Origin: Achromobacter dolens | GTDB taxonomy: Bacteria > Pseudomonadota > Gammaproteobacteria > Burkholderiales > Burkholderiaceae_B | NCBI RefSeq assembly: GCF_902859745.1 | Contig: NZ_CADIJW010000013.1 | Span: 58,985 to 122,984, forward strand | DNA length: 64,000 nucleotides | Direction of reading: 5' to 3' | Part shown: positions 52,890 to 61,842 of the stretch, in pieces | How positions within the stretch are numbered: position 1 is the first letter of the stretch | Layout: each line of letters begins with the position of its first letter | Position numbers and translations under genes: made by a program | The notes under the pieces: model-generated | What the model saw: only the letters and a program-made list of their open reading frames with translations | What the model was told of the DNA's origin: nothing | The model's database searches: none

Positions 52890-53114
52890 ATGACCGAATC
52901 CGAAGCCCTGGCCCTGGCCACCCATCGCCATTACAAGGGCGGCCTGTATCGCTACATTGATACCGCCCGCCATTCCGAGACCGAGGAATCCATGGTGGTC
53001 TACGAGCACCTGTGGCCGCATGCGCGCGGCCTGTGGGTGCGCCCGGCCGACCTGTTCTTCGGCCAACTGGCCGACGGCTCGCCGCGGTTCGCACCGCTGC
53101 CTGCGGCGCGGTAA
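52890..53114 (+). CDS. DUF1653 family protein
   Basis: ATG 52890 (MTESEALALATHRHYKGGLY) gives 74 residues. The RHYKGGLYRYIDTARHSET block and VVYEHLWPHARGLWVRPADL are the DUF1653 signature. Function unknown. It is separated by 4 bp from the exonuclease gene. Confidence 0.88.
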   Translation: MTESEALALATHRHYKGGLYRYIDTARHSETEESMVVYEHLWPHARGLWVRPADLFFGQLADGSPRFAPLPAAR

Positions 53115-53118
53115 GGCC

Positions 53119-53730
53119 ATGGCCTTCTACTATCGACGTGCGCGGCCGGCCAGCGCGGCGCCACGCGCTGCTTCCGCCCGGCCGTCCGCGGCCGTTTCCG
53201 CCGCCCTGAACGCCCTGCGCGGCCCGTTCGTCGTGGCCGACCTGGAAACCACCGGGCTGTCGACCGCGTCGTGCGAGATCCTGGAATTCGCCGCGGTGCG
53301 CGTTGGCGAGGGTGGCGCGGCCGAGCAGGAGTACGCGCAGGTGGTGCGCACCCGCGCCTCGGTGCCGCCCTTCATCACTCGCCTCACCGGCATCACCCAG
53401 TCCGAGGTCGACCGCCAGGGCGTGCCCGTGGCGCAGGCCTTCGCGGCGTTCCTGGCGTTCGTCGGGGACCTGCCGGTGTTTTTCCACAATGCCTCGTTCG
53501 ACCGCCGCTTCCTGGACGCCGCCGCGCTTCAGACCGGCCTGCCGTTCGCCAACGCCACGCATTGCACGCTGGTCCTGGCGCGACGCGCCTGGCCCGAGTT
53601 GCCCTCGCACAAGCTGGATGTGCTGGCGCGGCACGTGGGCGCATCGGAGCCCACCCACCGCGCGCTGGCCGACGTGCGCACCACGGTGGCCGTCGCGTTG
53701 GCGGCCAGTTCGAGGTTGGCCGCGGTCTGA
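53119..53730 (+). CDS. DnaQ-like 3'-5' exonuclease
   Basis: ATG 53119 gives 203 residues after a basic leader. DEDDh nuclease motifs: VVADLETTGLSTASCEILEF (ExoI, Asp-Glu), HNASFDRRFL (ExoII), HRALADVRTT (ExoIII, His and Asp). It is close to the epsilon subunit of DNA polymerase III but has no Pol III-binding tail, so it probably acts alone in repair or RNA trimming. Confidence 0.9.
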   Translation: MAFYYRRARPASAAPRAASARPSAAVSAALNALRGPFVVADLETTGLSTASCEILEFAAVRVGEGGAAEQEYAQVVRTRASVPPFITRLTGITQSEVDRQGVPVAQAFAAFLAFVGDLPVFFHNASFDRRFLDAAALQTGLPFANATHCTLVLARRAWPELPSHKLDVLARHVGASEPTHRALADVRTTVAVALAASSRLAAV

Positions 53731-53760
53731 GGGCCGCGCCACATTTCAACGGAGCCCTCA

Positions 53761-54013
53761 TGTCCGACCTGGAGCATATCCGGCAGGTGGTGCGGGCCTT
53801 CGCCGCCGAACGCGAGTGGCAGCGGTTCCATTCGCCCCGGAACCTGGCGATGTCGCCGACGTGCACAGGTACCTGGTGGCGCTGGCGGATCAATTGGGCC
53901 TGGACATCGCGGCCGCGGTCCAGGCCAAGATGGCATGGAACGCGGCGAGATATCCCGCGGATCGCTTTCGCGGCGGGGCGCGCAAGTATGACGACCCGCC
54001 GGATGCGGCCTGA
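53761..54013 (+). pseudogene. MazG-like nucleotide pyrophosphohydrolase, internally deleted
   Basis: The first 31 codons (MSDLEHIRQVVRAFAAEREW, then RFHSPRNLAM) match the start of the dCTPase/MazG-like family. About 30 codons later in the normal protein the match resumes in another frame with GDVADVHRYLVALADQLGLD, later AKMAWNAARYPADRF. The missing block is the metal-binding centre (VEAGELLEHFQW type). The deletion plus frameshift makes the gene non-functional. Confidence 0.78.
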
Positions 54014-54016
54014 ACC

Positions 54017-54307
54017 TCAGACCACCTTTTGCTCGTGGTGCACCTGGGGCGGCTCGACGAAGAAGCCCGCCACGAGTTTGCGCCACTCCTGAAAATCGGA
54101 AGATTCCCGGAAATCCACCATATGGTTTTCGACGGTTTCCCAATCCACCACAAGCGTATAGCGCTGCGGCTGCTCGATGCTGCGGTACAGTTCCATGCCG
54201 TGGCAGCCGCGGGCCCGCAGGAACAGCGGCCTGGCTTGCGCCACGCCGGCCTCGAACAGGGCTTCCTGTCCTTCGCGGACATGGATGCTGGCAATCTCCT
54301 GGATCAT
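54017..54307 (-). CDS. Antibiotic biosynthesis monooxygenase (ABM) family protein
   Basis: ATG 54307 (MIQEIASIHVREGQEALFEA) gives 96 residues, a single ferredoxin-like ABM domain with GCHGMELYRSIEQPQRYTLV and VENHMVDFRESSDFQEWR. Such small proteins include quinone monooxygenases and autoinducer-degrading enzymes; the substrate cannot be assigned. It is convergent with the MazG-like relic. Confidence 0.88.
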   Translation of the reverse strand: MIQEIASIHVREGQEALFEAGVAQARPLFLRARGCHGMELYRSIEQPQRYTLVVDWETVENHMVDFRESSDFQEWRKLVAGFFVEPPQVHHEQKVV

Positions 54308-54359
54308 GATGGTGTCTCCGGATAAAGAGGCCGGGCAGGGGCCGGCCGGGCGGAGTAGT

Positions 54360-54794
54360 ATGGCCCAAAACTCAGCCCCGATGAACCGCCCCGTCCTTTC
54401 GCTGCCGCGCCTCGTCGCCGCCCGCCTGCTCTGGTACATCGGCGTTGCCGCGCTCGCCCTCATGGCGCTGGCCTCGCCGACCCAGTTCAGCGTGGTTGCG
54501 GTGCTGTCGGCCATTGCGATCTACATTCCGCTGTCCATGCTGGGCCTGCCGCTCATCGCCTGGCTGGTGCTGCGCCAGGCCAGCGTCGCCGCGCCCGCCG
54601 CCTTGCCGCCAGCCTGGCCCTGCTTGCTGGCGGGCGCGGCCGGCATCGCGCTGTTGGCCTGCTATCACCTGTGGGCCGAGATGGAGCTGGCCGAACTCGG
54701 CGTGCTGCTGCTGCTCGTCGCGGTGGATCTGGCGCTGGCGCGCTGGGAGTCGGCGCGTCTGCTCGAACGTATCGTCGCGCATCGTCCGCGTTGA
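54360..54794 (+). CDS. Small integral membrane protein
   Basis: ATG 54360 (GGAG seven bases upstream) gives 144 residues with four predicted helices, for example LLWYIGVAALALMALASPTQ and LPLIAWLVLRQAS, and a charged cytoplasmic end. No family is recognised. It overlaps no other gene. Confidence 0.65.
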   Translation: MAQNSAPMNRPVLSLPRLVAARLLWYIGVAALALMALASPTQFSVVAVLSAIAIYIPLSMLGLPLIAWLVLRQASVAAPAALPPAWPCLLAGAAGIALLACYHLWAEMELAELGVLLLLVAVDLALARWESARLLERIVAHRPR

Positions 54795-55222
54795 ACCCGC
54801 GCCGCGCGCGTCGACCGCCACGCTCTCCTGACAGTCAGCCTAAAGGTTGCCTCCCTGTCGCCCGCCGCCGTGCGCGCTAGGTAAATCGCGCGAGAGCGGG
54901 CCTCGCCGCCCCATCCTATGAGCTGAGATGCGGCGCAGCAATTCCCCCCGACGCGCGTGGCGTCTCCCCCATACGCATGGCCCGCGCGGCGGTGCTCGCA
55001 GATTCCACGCCAACTTTTACGTCTTCGCGCTCCCACTCTGGGAGGCGGTCGCCCGTTTAACCGATATCGACGTCCGTAGTCCGGAGCAATCATTCCGTAC
55101 CAATACGAAAGTCCCAAACGCCACGTTGCCGTATGGGCGTACTGCGTCGGGGTGGTAAAGGTCCGCGCCGGTCGGCCACCGGCACCTGTCCATCCGCATC
55201 GAGCGGATCAGGAGGAGCTCAA
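54795..55222. other. Intergenic region upstream of secreted-protein genes
   Basis: No credible gene. It should contain the promoter and a long leader for the gene at 55223; the stretch from 55060 to 55130 is relatively AT-rich. A strong ribosome site GGAGGAGCTC sits at the right end. Confidence 0.45.
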
Positions 55223-55693
55223 ATGAAAAAGCTCGCAGCAGTCGCAACGTTGTCCCTCGTCGCGGTTTCGGCCGCTTACGCGAGCGGACCCGGCCAGCCC
55301 AGCATTTCCGCGTCTGGCCATGTCGGCACCATCACCGGGACGGTGTCCTCGGTCTCCACGGGCACTTCCGTGGTCTCGACTCAGATCAACGGCTATGGCT
55401 CGTCGAGCCAGACGTCGTTCGGTGAAACGGGGGGCGTCGCCACCGCCGGCGGATCGTTCAGCCGGGATGGCACCACGGTGGTCACGAGCACGCGTCAATA
55501 CGCCACCAGCGAAACCTACGGCCATATCCATGGCAACGCGCCGATCATGGTGGGCGACAGCATCGCCAACGGCGGCGCCACGTTCGGCAGCACCACCACC
55601 AACGCGACGGCCACCGGCACGTTCAACGCCGGTGCGATCGGCGCGACCGCGTCGATCCATGGCATCGGCCCGGTGGGCGGTTTTGGTCACTGA
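55223..55693 (+). CDS. Secreted Ser/Thr/Gly-rich protein
   Basis: ATG 55223 (GGAGGAGCTCAAA upstream) gives 156 residues. Signal peptide MKKLAAVATLSLVAVSAAYA. The mature part is dominated by Gly, Ser, Thr and Val (HVGTITGTVSSVSTGTSVVS, later NATATGTFNAGAIGATASIH), with no Cys, compatible with a beta-solenoid or amyloid-like surface protein. No family recognised. The next gene, 47 bp on, also has a signal peptide and a similar leader. Confidence 0.68.
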   Translation: MKKLAAVATLSLVAVSAAYASGPGQPSISASGHVGTITGTVSSVSTGTSVVSTQINGYGSSSQTSFGETGGVATAGGSFSRDGTTVVTSTRQYATSETYGHIHGNAPIMVGDSIANGGATFGSTTTNATATGTFNAGAIGATASIHGIGPVGGFGH

Positions 55694-55740
55694 GCAGCAC
55701 GCAATCCGGACGGCTTCGGCCGTCCGGTCGAGAGGACATC

Positions 55741-56454
55741 ATGAAAACCCTTGCGCTTGCCTTATCCCTGTCGCTGGTGGCCTTTTCCGCGGGCGCCCAG
55801 ACCAGTTCTTCCGCCGCGACCACCTCTGCGTCGTCGGGGTCCACCAACGCCGGCAACAACCAGGGCATCACGCTCAATTCCAATAACAGTGGATCGAGCA
55901 CCCTGCGGACCGCGCCGCCGATCGGCGCACAGAGCTTCTACGGTTCGTTCTCCTCCGACAGTTGCATGGTGTCGGCGGGCGGGGGCGGCTCGGTGGTCGG
56001 CTTCGGCATGAACGTGGCGTTTCCGGTCGAGGACCAGAAGTGCAGCCTGCGGCGCAATTTCGAGCGCACCATGCAGGCAGCCGCCTCCACCAAGGATCCG
56101 GACCGGTCGCGCCGGCTGGAAACGGCCGCCGTGGACATCCTGTGCCAGACCGATGATCGGACCAAGGCGGCGCTCACCGCGCAGGGCCTGTGCACCAATC
56201 CCTCGCTGACCACGGCGGATCACCGCTTCGAGAATCCCTCGCAGAATGTCGCCCAGACCGCGCCAGTCGCGCCACCGCAAGCGCAGTACGCGCCCGCCCA
56301 GCCGCAGTCGCCCAGCGCCCAGTACATGGCGCCGGCGCCGGTCGCGCAGGCCTACCCGGTGATGTCGGGGCAGAACGCCATGGTCAACGCGCCGACGCTG
56401 CGTAATCCGCGCATGGACCGGCAGGGCCTGGCCGATTTCTATTCGCCGGGCTGA
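55741..56454 (+). CDS. Secreted protein with Ser-rich head and Pro/Gln-rich tail
   Basis: A 237-residue protein: signal peptide MKTLALALSLSLVAFSAGAQ, a Ser/Thr/Asn-rich stretch, a more ordered centre with Cys pairs (SFSSDSCMVSAGGGGSVVGF, EDQKCSLRRNFERT, DILCQTDDRTKA), and a Gln/Pro-rich tail (PPQAQYAPAQPQSPSAQYMA). It probably works with the protein encoded at 55223. No known family. Confidence 0.65.
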   Translation: MKTLALALSLSLVAFSAGAQTSSSAATTSASSGSTNAGNNQGITLNSNNSGSSTLRTAPPIGAQSFYGSFSSDSCMVSAGGGGSVVGFGMNVAFPVEDQKCSLRRNFERTMQAAASTKDPDRSRRLETAAVDILCQTDDRTKAALTAQGLCTNPSLTTADHRFENPSQNVAQTAPVAPPQAQYAPAQPQSPSAQYMAPAPVAQAYPVMSGQNAMVNAPTLRNPRMDRQGLADFYSPG

Positions 56455-56487
56455 CGGATCGTGCGCGGCGATCGCGGTTGCTGGCGT

Positions 56488-58914
56488 TCAGGGCGTTGTG
56501 GGGGGCGAGGCCGCGGCGCTCGGCCCCTCGGCCGCGCCAGGCTGCTGCAAGGCGGAGGCCTGAGGCGCGGATGCCAGCAGCATCGTGGGCGGCGACGACA
56601 CCTCCAGCCCGGCGTCGTGCAGCCTCTGCAGCAGCGTGAACAACAACGCGCTGCGCACGCCGTACGCCGAGCGCGGCGACGAGACATAGCCCTTGGCGTT
56701 GAACATCAGGTTGCCGCCTTCGATGCCGTCCAGGAACACATTCGGCGCCGGCGTGTCCAGCACATCCTCATGGTCGGCGAAGGCCTGCAGGATCAGCTCG
56801 CGCACCCGCTGCGCATCGGTTGACAGCGGCAACGGCAACTTGATCTGCACCAGCCCCAGCGGGTTGGAGCGCGTGACGTTGCGCACCGTCTTGGTCACGA
56901 ACTCCGAATTCGGCACGATCACCGTGGAGCGGTCGCCCATCTGGATTTCGGTGGCGCGCACGTTGATGCGCAGGATGTCTCCTTCGACGCCGCCCAGCGA
57001 CACCCAGTCGCCCACCTTGACCGGTCGCTCGGCCAGCAGGATCAGGCCCGAGACGAAGTTCTGCACCACCGCCTGCAGGCCGAAACCGATACCCACGGAC
57101 AACGCGCTGGCGATCCATGCCACCCGTTCCAGTCCGATGCCGGCGGCCGACAGCGACAGCGCCACCGCCAGCACGAAGCCGGCATAGCCGAACAGCGTCG
57201 CGGCCGAGAGCTGCATGCCCGGATCCAGTTCCGTCGTCGGCAGATAACGGTTCGCCAGCCAGCGCTTGAGCATCTTCACGCCCAGCAGCGACAGGCCCAG
57301 CACCAGCAGCGCCTGCAGCACCGCGCCCGGCCGGATCTGCGCCTCGCCGATGGCCAGGCCCTTGCGCAACTGGTCGAAGCGCTGAAGCAGGTCCATCGGT
57401 CCTTCGCCGAACGGCGCCAGCAGCAGGATCAGTGCCAGCAGGCCCACCGCCACGCGGCCCACGCCGGACAGCAGCACGGCGGCCTGGTCGCGCAGGCTGG
57501 GGCCTTCGCTGTCTTCGCGGTGCGACGTGCCCAGCAAGGTGCTGAAGCCGTCCTCGATCAGCACGGCCAGCAGATAGGCCGATGCCAGGATGATCACGAC
57601 CCACAGTATTTGCTTGGTCAGGAAACTGCCGAAAGCCACATAGCCCGCCAGCAGGCTGGCCAGGCTGATCACCAGGACCGTGCCGGTCGCGGTCAGCAGC
57701 AGCGAGGTCCAGAAGGGCGGGGGCGGGCCGTCTTCCCGCAGCGCGCGGCGCCGCAGCCGACGGCCGATCGACAACGCCACCGCCATCGTCACCATCACAA
57801 ACACGGCCACGATGCCGGTCAGGGTGATGGTGGTGGTCAGGCTGGCGTTCAGCAGCACCGGCAGCCGCTCGGCCAGCCAGATCAGCACGACGATCACGCC
57901 CAGCACGCCGGGCAGCCAGCGCAGGCGGTGCGCCACCTTATCGGACACTGGTGGCAGGCGCCAGGACGGCCGGTTGGCCGACAGCAGTGCGTAGCCCAGG
58001 CCCGACACGTAGCCGCCGAAACAGACCGTGGCCACCAGATTGGCCAGCAGGGCGCTGGTGTTCTCCGACAACTGGGAATTCCAGTCCAGGCCGATGTGGA
58101 TCAGCAGGGCGATGACGCCGGGCGTGGCGACCGCCAGCGTCAACAACGCCACCGCCAGGAACGAGCGGCGCAGTCGTCCGGGCGGCACGCGCGTGGCCGT
58201 GAGCCGCAGCAGCACCCGGCCGATCCAGACGCGCAGCGCGATCGCCAGCGCCGCCGCCGCGGCCAGCAGCAGCCAGCCCCATGTCGGCGTCTGGCCGACC
58301 GCGGTGACCAGATCGTCACGAAGCGCCACCAGGCGCTCCAGGTCGCCCGGGAATTCCTCGCGGAATTCGGCCCAGAATTGGCCGGACAGGAATGAGTCGC
58401 GCCGTTCGCCCAGCCGCGCCTGGAATTGTGTGCGGCGCAATCCCGATATCTGCTCCGCGGTCTGCGCGGCGTCGACCGACAGCAGCCGCGCCAGCTTGAT
58501 CTGCGCATCCAGCGCGCGGCTGTTCTTTTCCAGTTGCATGCGTTGCGCCGCCACGTCGGGCGCTTCCTTGACGCCCTCGGGCGGCGCGCCCAGTTCGCTC
58601 AGGCGCGCCGTCACGCTGGTCAATTGCGGCGTCAGGGCATCGGCGGTGGCGTCTGCCTTGGCCTGGATGTCGAGGGCATCGCCGCGCTGCTTGAGCAGAT
58701 CGGCGTCGTCCGTCTCGTCCGGGACGCGTTTGCGGATGTCGTCGAGCTGCTTGCGGGCGCTGGCCAGCATGGCATCGGTTTCGGCGGGCGAAGCGGGCGC
58801 GGCGGCGAACGCGGGCGCCAGGCACAGCGCCAGCAGCAGGCCGGCGATCAGCGCGACAAAAGAGCGGCGGCGCGGCAGGGCGCGCAAAAGCGGATGTTGC
58901 GGGTTCGGGATCAT
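56488..58914 (-). CDS. Large MscS-family mechanosensitive channel with DUF3772
   Basis: ATG 58914 gives 808 residues. Signal peptide PRRRSFVALIAGLLLALCLA. A periplasmic coiled region (DUF3772, about 60-200) is followed by ten or more membrane helices and the MscS core: SAAGIGLERVAWIASALSVG, then GLQAVVQNFVSGLILLAERP, and VKVGDWVSLGGVEGDI. The Gly/Ala pore helix is intact. It releases solutes on osmotic downshift. Confidence 0.92.
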   Translation of the reverse strand: MIPNPQHPLLRALPRRRSFVALIAGLLLALCLAPAFAAAPASPAETDAMLASARKQLDDIRKRVPDETDDADLLKQRGDALDIQAKADATADALTPQLTSVTARLSELGAPPEGVKEAPDVAAQRMQLEKNSRALDAQIKLARLLSVDAAQTAEQISGLRRTQFQARLGERRDSFLSGQFWAEFREEFPGDLERLVALRDDLVTAVGQTPTWGWLLLAAAAALAIALRVWIGRVLLRLTATRVPPGRLRRSFLAVALLTLAVATPGVIALLIHIGLDWNSQLSENTSALLANLVATVCFGGYVSGLGYALLSANRPSWRLPPVSDKVAHRLRWLPGVLGVIVVLIWLAERLPVLLNASLTTTITLTGIVAVFVMVTMAVALSIGRRLRRRALREDGPPPPFWTSLLLTATGTVLVISLASLLAGYVAFGSFLTKQILWVVIILASAYLLAVLIEDGFSTLLGTSHREDSEGPSLRDQAAVLLSGVGRVAVGLLALILLLAPFGEGPMDLLQRFDQLRKGLAIGEAQIRPGAVLQALLVLGLSLLGVKMLKRWLANRYLPTTELDPGMQLSAATLFGYAGFVLAVALSLSAAGIGLERVAWIASALSVGIGFGLQAVVQNFVSGLILLAERPVKVGDWVSLGGVEGDILRINVRATEIQMGDRSTVIVPNSEFVTKTVRNVTRSNPLGLVQIKLPLPLSTDAQRVRELILQAFADHEDVLDTPAPNVFLDGIEGGNLMFNAKGYVSSPRSAYGVRSALLFTLLQRLHDAGLEVSSPPTMLLASAPQASALQQPGAAEGPSAAASPPTTP

Positions 58915-59119
58915 GAGTCTTGGGGCGATGGAATCGCGTCGAGGCGGCAGCATAACAAGCCGCGGCCCGGTCCGTTGCAACAAAAACTCAGCTATGTCCC
59001 CCGTTAGATTCCGGCTGTCGCTGGAGGCGATCGAGGGGCGCCAGAAACAAAAATGGGGGCGGATTTGATCCGGAATTCCGGCCACGGTCGTCGGACGGGC
59101 GGCGCCCGCGGCCGAGGCT

Positions 59120-60043
59120 TCAGGGCTGTTGCGCGCGTTTCTCAGCCCGGGCTCGCCGGGGGACGCCCAGCACCGCGTCGCAGACCTCCAGCCATGCGCG
59201 GGCGGCGTACGACAGATAACCCGATTGCTGCCAGATGTGGCCGACCTCCCATTGCAAGCCGGATTTGGCCAGCTTGGCAGTGCTGAGTCCGCGCGTCTTC
59301 ATCCGCTGCATCAGCGGTTCGGGCAGCAGCGCCACGCCGAGCCCGGCCGATGCCATCGCCACCAGGAAATCCCAGTGCGCGCTCTGCGCCGCGATCCCGG
59401 GTTGCAGCCCGGCATCGGCAAACGCCTGGCGCAGCCGCCGCGTCATGGCGAAGTCGTCCGTGGGAATCAGCAGACGGGTGTCGCGCAGCGCACTCAAGGG
59501 CAGCGAGGTCTTGCCCGCCCAGGCCGCGTCGGGCGGCCCGATCACCCAGATGGGATAGCTGCCGAAGGCCTGCGTCGCCAGGCCGCTGTCGGGCGCGATC
59601 GGCAGGATGGTTGCGCCCACCTCCAGTTCGCCGCCCGCCACCAGGTCCTCGACCGCGCGGCCGGTGCCCTCCTTCAGGGTCAGGTGGATGCCGGGGTGCA
59701 GTTCGCGAAAGCGCTTCACCACTGGCGTGAACAGCAGGTTGATCATGGGCGGGATGCCCACCTCCAGCGAACCGCGTTGCAGTTCTGCCGTCTGGCGCAT
59801 TTCCTCGCTCAACTGGCGCATGGTCTCCAGCACCTGCAGGCCGCGCTGATACATCACGCGGCCGGTATCGGTGGGGCGGGCCGTGTGGCCGTCGCGCACC
59901 AGCAGCGGCGTGCCGGCTTCCTCTTCCAACTGGCGGATCATCTTGCTGACGGTGGACTGCGTCACGAACAGCGCCCTGGCCGCCTGCGTAAAGCTGGCAT
60001 GGCGGACCGTTTCGACGAAGTACCGCAAGGCGCGCACGTCCAA
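59120..60043 (-). CDS. LysR-family transcriptional regulator
   Basis: A 307-residue protein with the LysR N-terminal HTH (MDVRALRYFVETVRHASFTQ, then ALFVTQSTVSKMIRQLEEEA) and a PBP2-like effector domain. Its start faces the CoA-transferase gene 240 bp away, so it is the likely regulator. Its C-terminus is basic. Confidence 0.93.
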   Translation of the reverse strand: MDVRALRYFVETVRHASFTQAARALFVTQSTVSKMIRQLEEEAGTPLLVRDGHTARPTDTGRVMYQRGLQVLETMRQLSEEMRQTAELQRGSLEVGIPPMINLLFTPVVKRFRELHPGIHLTLKEGTGRAVEDLVAGGELEVGATILPIAPDSGLATQAFGSYPIWVIGPPDAAWAGKTSLPLSALRDTRLLIPTDDFAMTRRLRQAFADAGLQPGIAAQSAHWDFLVAMASAGLGVALLPEPLMQRMKTRGLSTAKLAKSGLQWEVGHIWQQSGYLSYAARAWLEVCDAVLGVPRRARAEKRAQQP

Positions 60044-60282
60044 GGCTCATCTCCTGCGCAAGGCGCGGAACATTCAAATAATGAAAAAAACGAATTGATT
60101 GGATGATTTTAAGTCATTACGAGATTTTGCTCGCGCTTCCTATACTGCGGAAAATTCGTCCCGAGGCCGGCCTGCCAGGCCTCTCGGGCGTAAGGAAACG
60201 CCGCGCTAGACGGCGCCTGGATGCGAGCGGCGGCGCCGCCACGTCCGGCCGCGAGCCGCCGGCTTTTGAATCTGGAGACACC

Positions 60283-61800
60283 ATGCATACCGACCGTATC
60301 CGCCATCCCGGGCTACGCGCCAAGATTACGTCCGCTGAACAGGCGGCCCTGCTGGTGCAGGACGGCATGACCGTCGGCATGAGCGGCTTCACCCGCGCCG
60401 GCGACTGTAAGTCGGTGCCTGCCGCGCTGGCCGAGCGGGCCGGGCGCGAACCGCTCGCCATCACCCTCATCACGGGCGCCTCGCTGGGCCACGACACCGA
60501 CAAGATGCTGGCGCAGGCCAACGCGCTGGCGCGCCGCATGCCGTTTCAGGTCGACACGACCTTGCGGCGCAAGATCAACCAGGGCGAGATCGCCTTCATC
60601 GACCAGCATCTGTCGGAGACGGCAGAGCAATTGCGCGCCGGCCACATCGGCCCGGTCGACGTGGCCATCATCGAAGCCGCCGCCATCACGGAGACCGGCG
60701 CGATCGTCCCGACCATGTCGGTGGGCAACTCGGCCTCGTTCGCGCAACAGGCGCGCTGCGTCATCATCGAGCTGAACCTGGGCGTGCCGGCCGCGATCGA
60801 AGGCCTGCACGACATCTACGTGCCGGCCGATCGCCCCAACCGCGAGCCCATGGGCCTGGTGTCGCCCGACCAGCGAATCGGCCAGCCGTTCATCGAGGTG
60901 GATCCGGACAAGATCGCCGCCATCGTTATCACGCATGAGCCCGACAGCCCCTCGAACGCCTTGCCCCCGGACGCCGAGACCAACGCCATCGCCGCGCACA
61001 TCAATGCGTTCCTGCGCCGCGAAGTGGACGCCGGCCGCCTGACCAATTCGCTGCTGCCGCTGCAGGCCGGTATCGGCACCATTGCCAACGCCGTGCTGCA
61101 TGGTTTTGAATCGTCCGATTTCGACGGGTTGACGATGTACTCCGAGGTGCTCCAGGACAGCGCCATCGAGCTGCTCGACCAGGGCAAGCTGGCCTTCGCC
61201 TCGGCCTCGTCCATCACGGTATCCAAGCCGGTGTACGAGAAGATCCTCGCCAACATCGATCACTACCGCGAACGCATCCTGCTGCGTCCGCAGGAAATCA
61301 GCAACGCCCCGGAGATCGTGCGCCGCCTTGGCATCATCGCCATCAATACCGCGCTGGAGTTCGACATCTATGGCAACGTCAATTCCACCCATGTCGGCGG
61401 CACGCACATGATGAACGGCATCGGGGGCTCCGGCGACTTCGCCCGCAATGCGCACCTGGCGATCTTCGTGTCGAAGTCCATGGCCAAGAACGGCGACATC
61501 TCCAGCGTCGTGCCGATGGTGTCCCACGTGGACCACACCGAGCATGACGTGGACGTGCTCGTCACCGAGTGCGGGCTGGCCGACTTGCGCGGTCTGGCGC
61601 CGCGCGAACGCGCCCGCGCCATCATCCAGCATTGTGTGCACCCGTCCTATCGCCAGGCCTTGCAGGACTATTTTGACCGGGCCTGCGAGCGCGGCGGCCA
61701 GACCCCCCATCTGCTGGAAGAGGCGTTCGCGTGGCACCAGCGCTTCAACGAGACCGACACCATGCGCGCGGTTTCCCCCGCGACCCGCAAGGTCGCCTGA
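60283..61800 (+). CDS. Acetyl-CoA hydrolase/CoA-transferase family protein
   Basis: ATG 60283 with GGAG upstream gives 505 residues. Motifs: QDGMTVGMSGFTRAGDCKSV at the start, TMYSEVLQDSAIELLDQGKL with the catalytic Glu, and GIGGSGDFARNAHLAIF near the end. It is the length and pattern of succinyl-CoA:acetate CoA-transferases (AarC/Ach1 group). It should move CoA between acetate and dicarboxylic acids. Regulated by the divergent LysR gene. Confidence 0.93.
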   Translation: MHTDRIRHPGLRAKITSAEQAALLVQDGMTVGMSGFTRAGDCKSVPAALAERAGREPLAITLITGASLGHDTDKMLAQANALARRMPFQVDTTLRRKINQGEIAFIDQHLSETAEQLRAGHIGPVDVAIIEAAAITETGAIVPTMSVGNSASFAQQARCVIIELNLGVPAAIEGLHDIYVPADRPNREPMGLVSPDQRIGQPFIEVDPDKIAAIVITHEPDSPSNALPPDAETNAIAAHINAFLRREVDAGRLTNSLLPLQAGIGTIANAVLHGFESSDFDGLTMYSEVLQDSAIELLDQGKLAFASASSITVSKPVYEKILANIDHYRERILLRPQEISNAPEIVRRLGIIAINTALEFDIYGNVNSTHVGGTHMMNGIGGSGDFARNAHLAIFVSKSMAKNGDISSVVPMVSHVDHTEHDVDVLVTECGLADLRGLAPRERARAIIQHCVHPSYRQALQDYFDRACERGGQTPHLLEEAFAWHQRFNETDTMRAVSPATRKVA

Positions 61801-61842
61801 CCTTGCGCCTGTCCGCCGCCGGACGCTCAGGCCGGCGGCAGC

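Noticed and set aside
51364-53742. Minus-strand open frame of 792 codons
   Set aside because: It is antisense to the PAS-PAS chemoreceptor and exonuclease genes, both with clear motifs.
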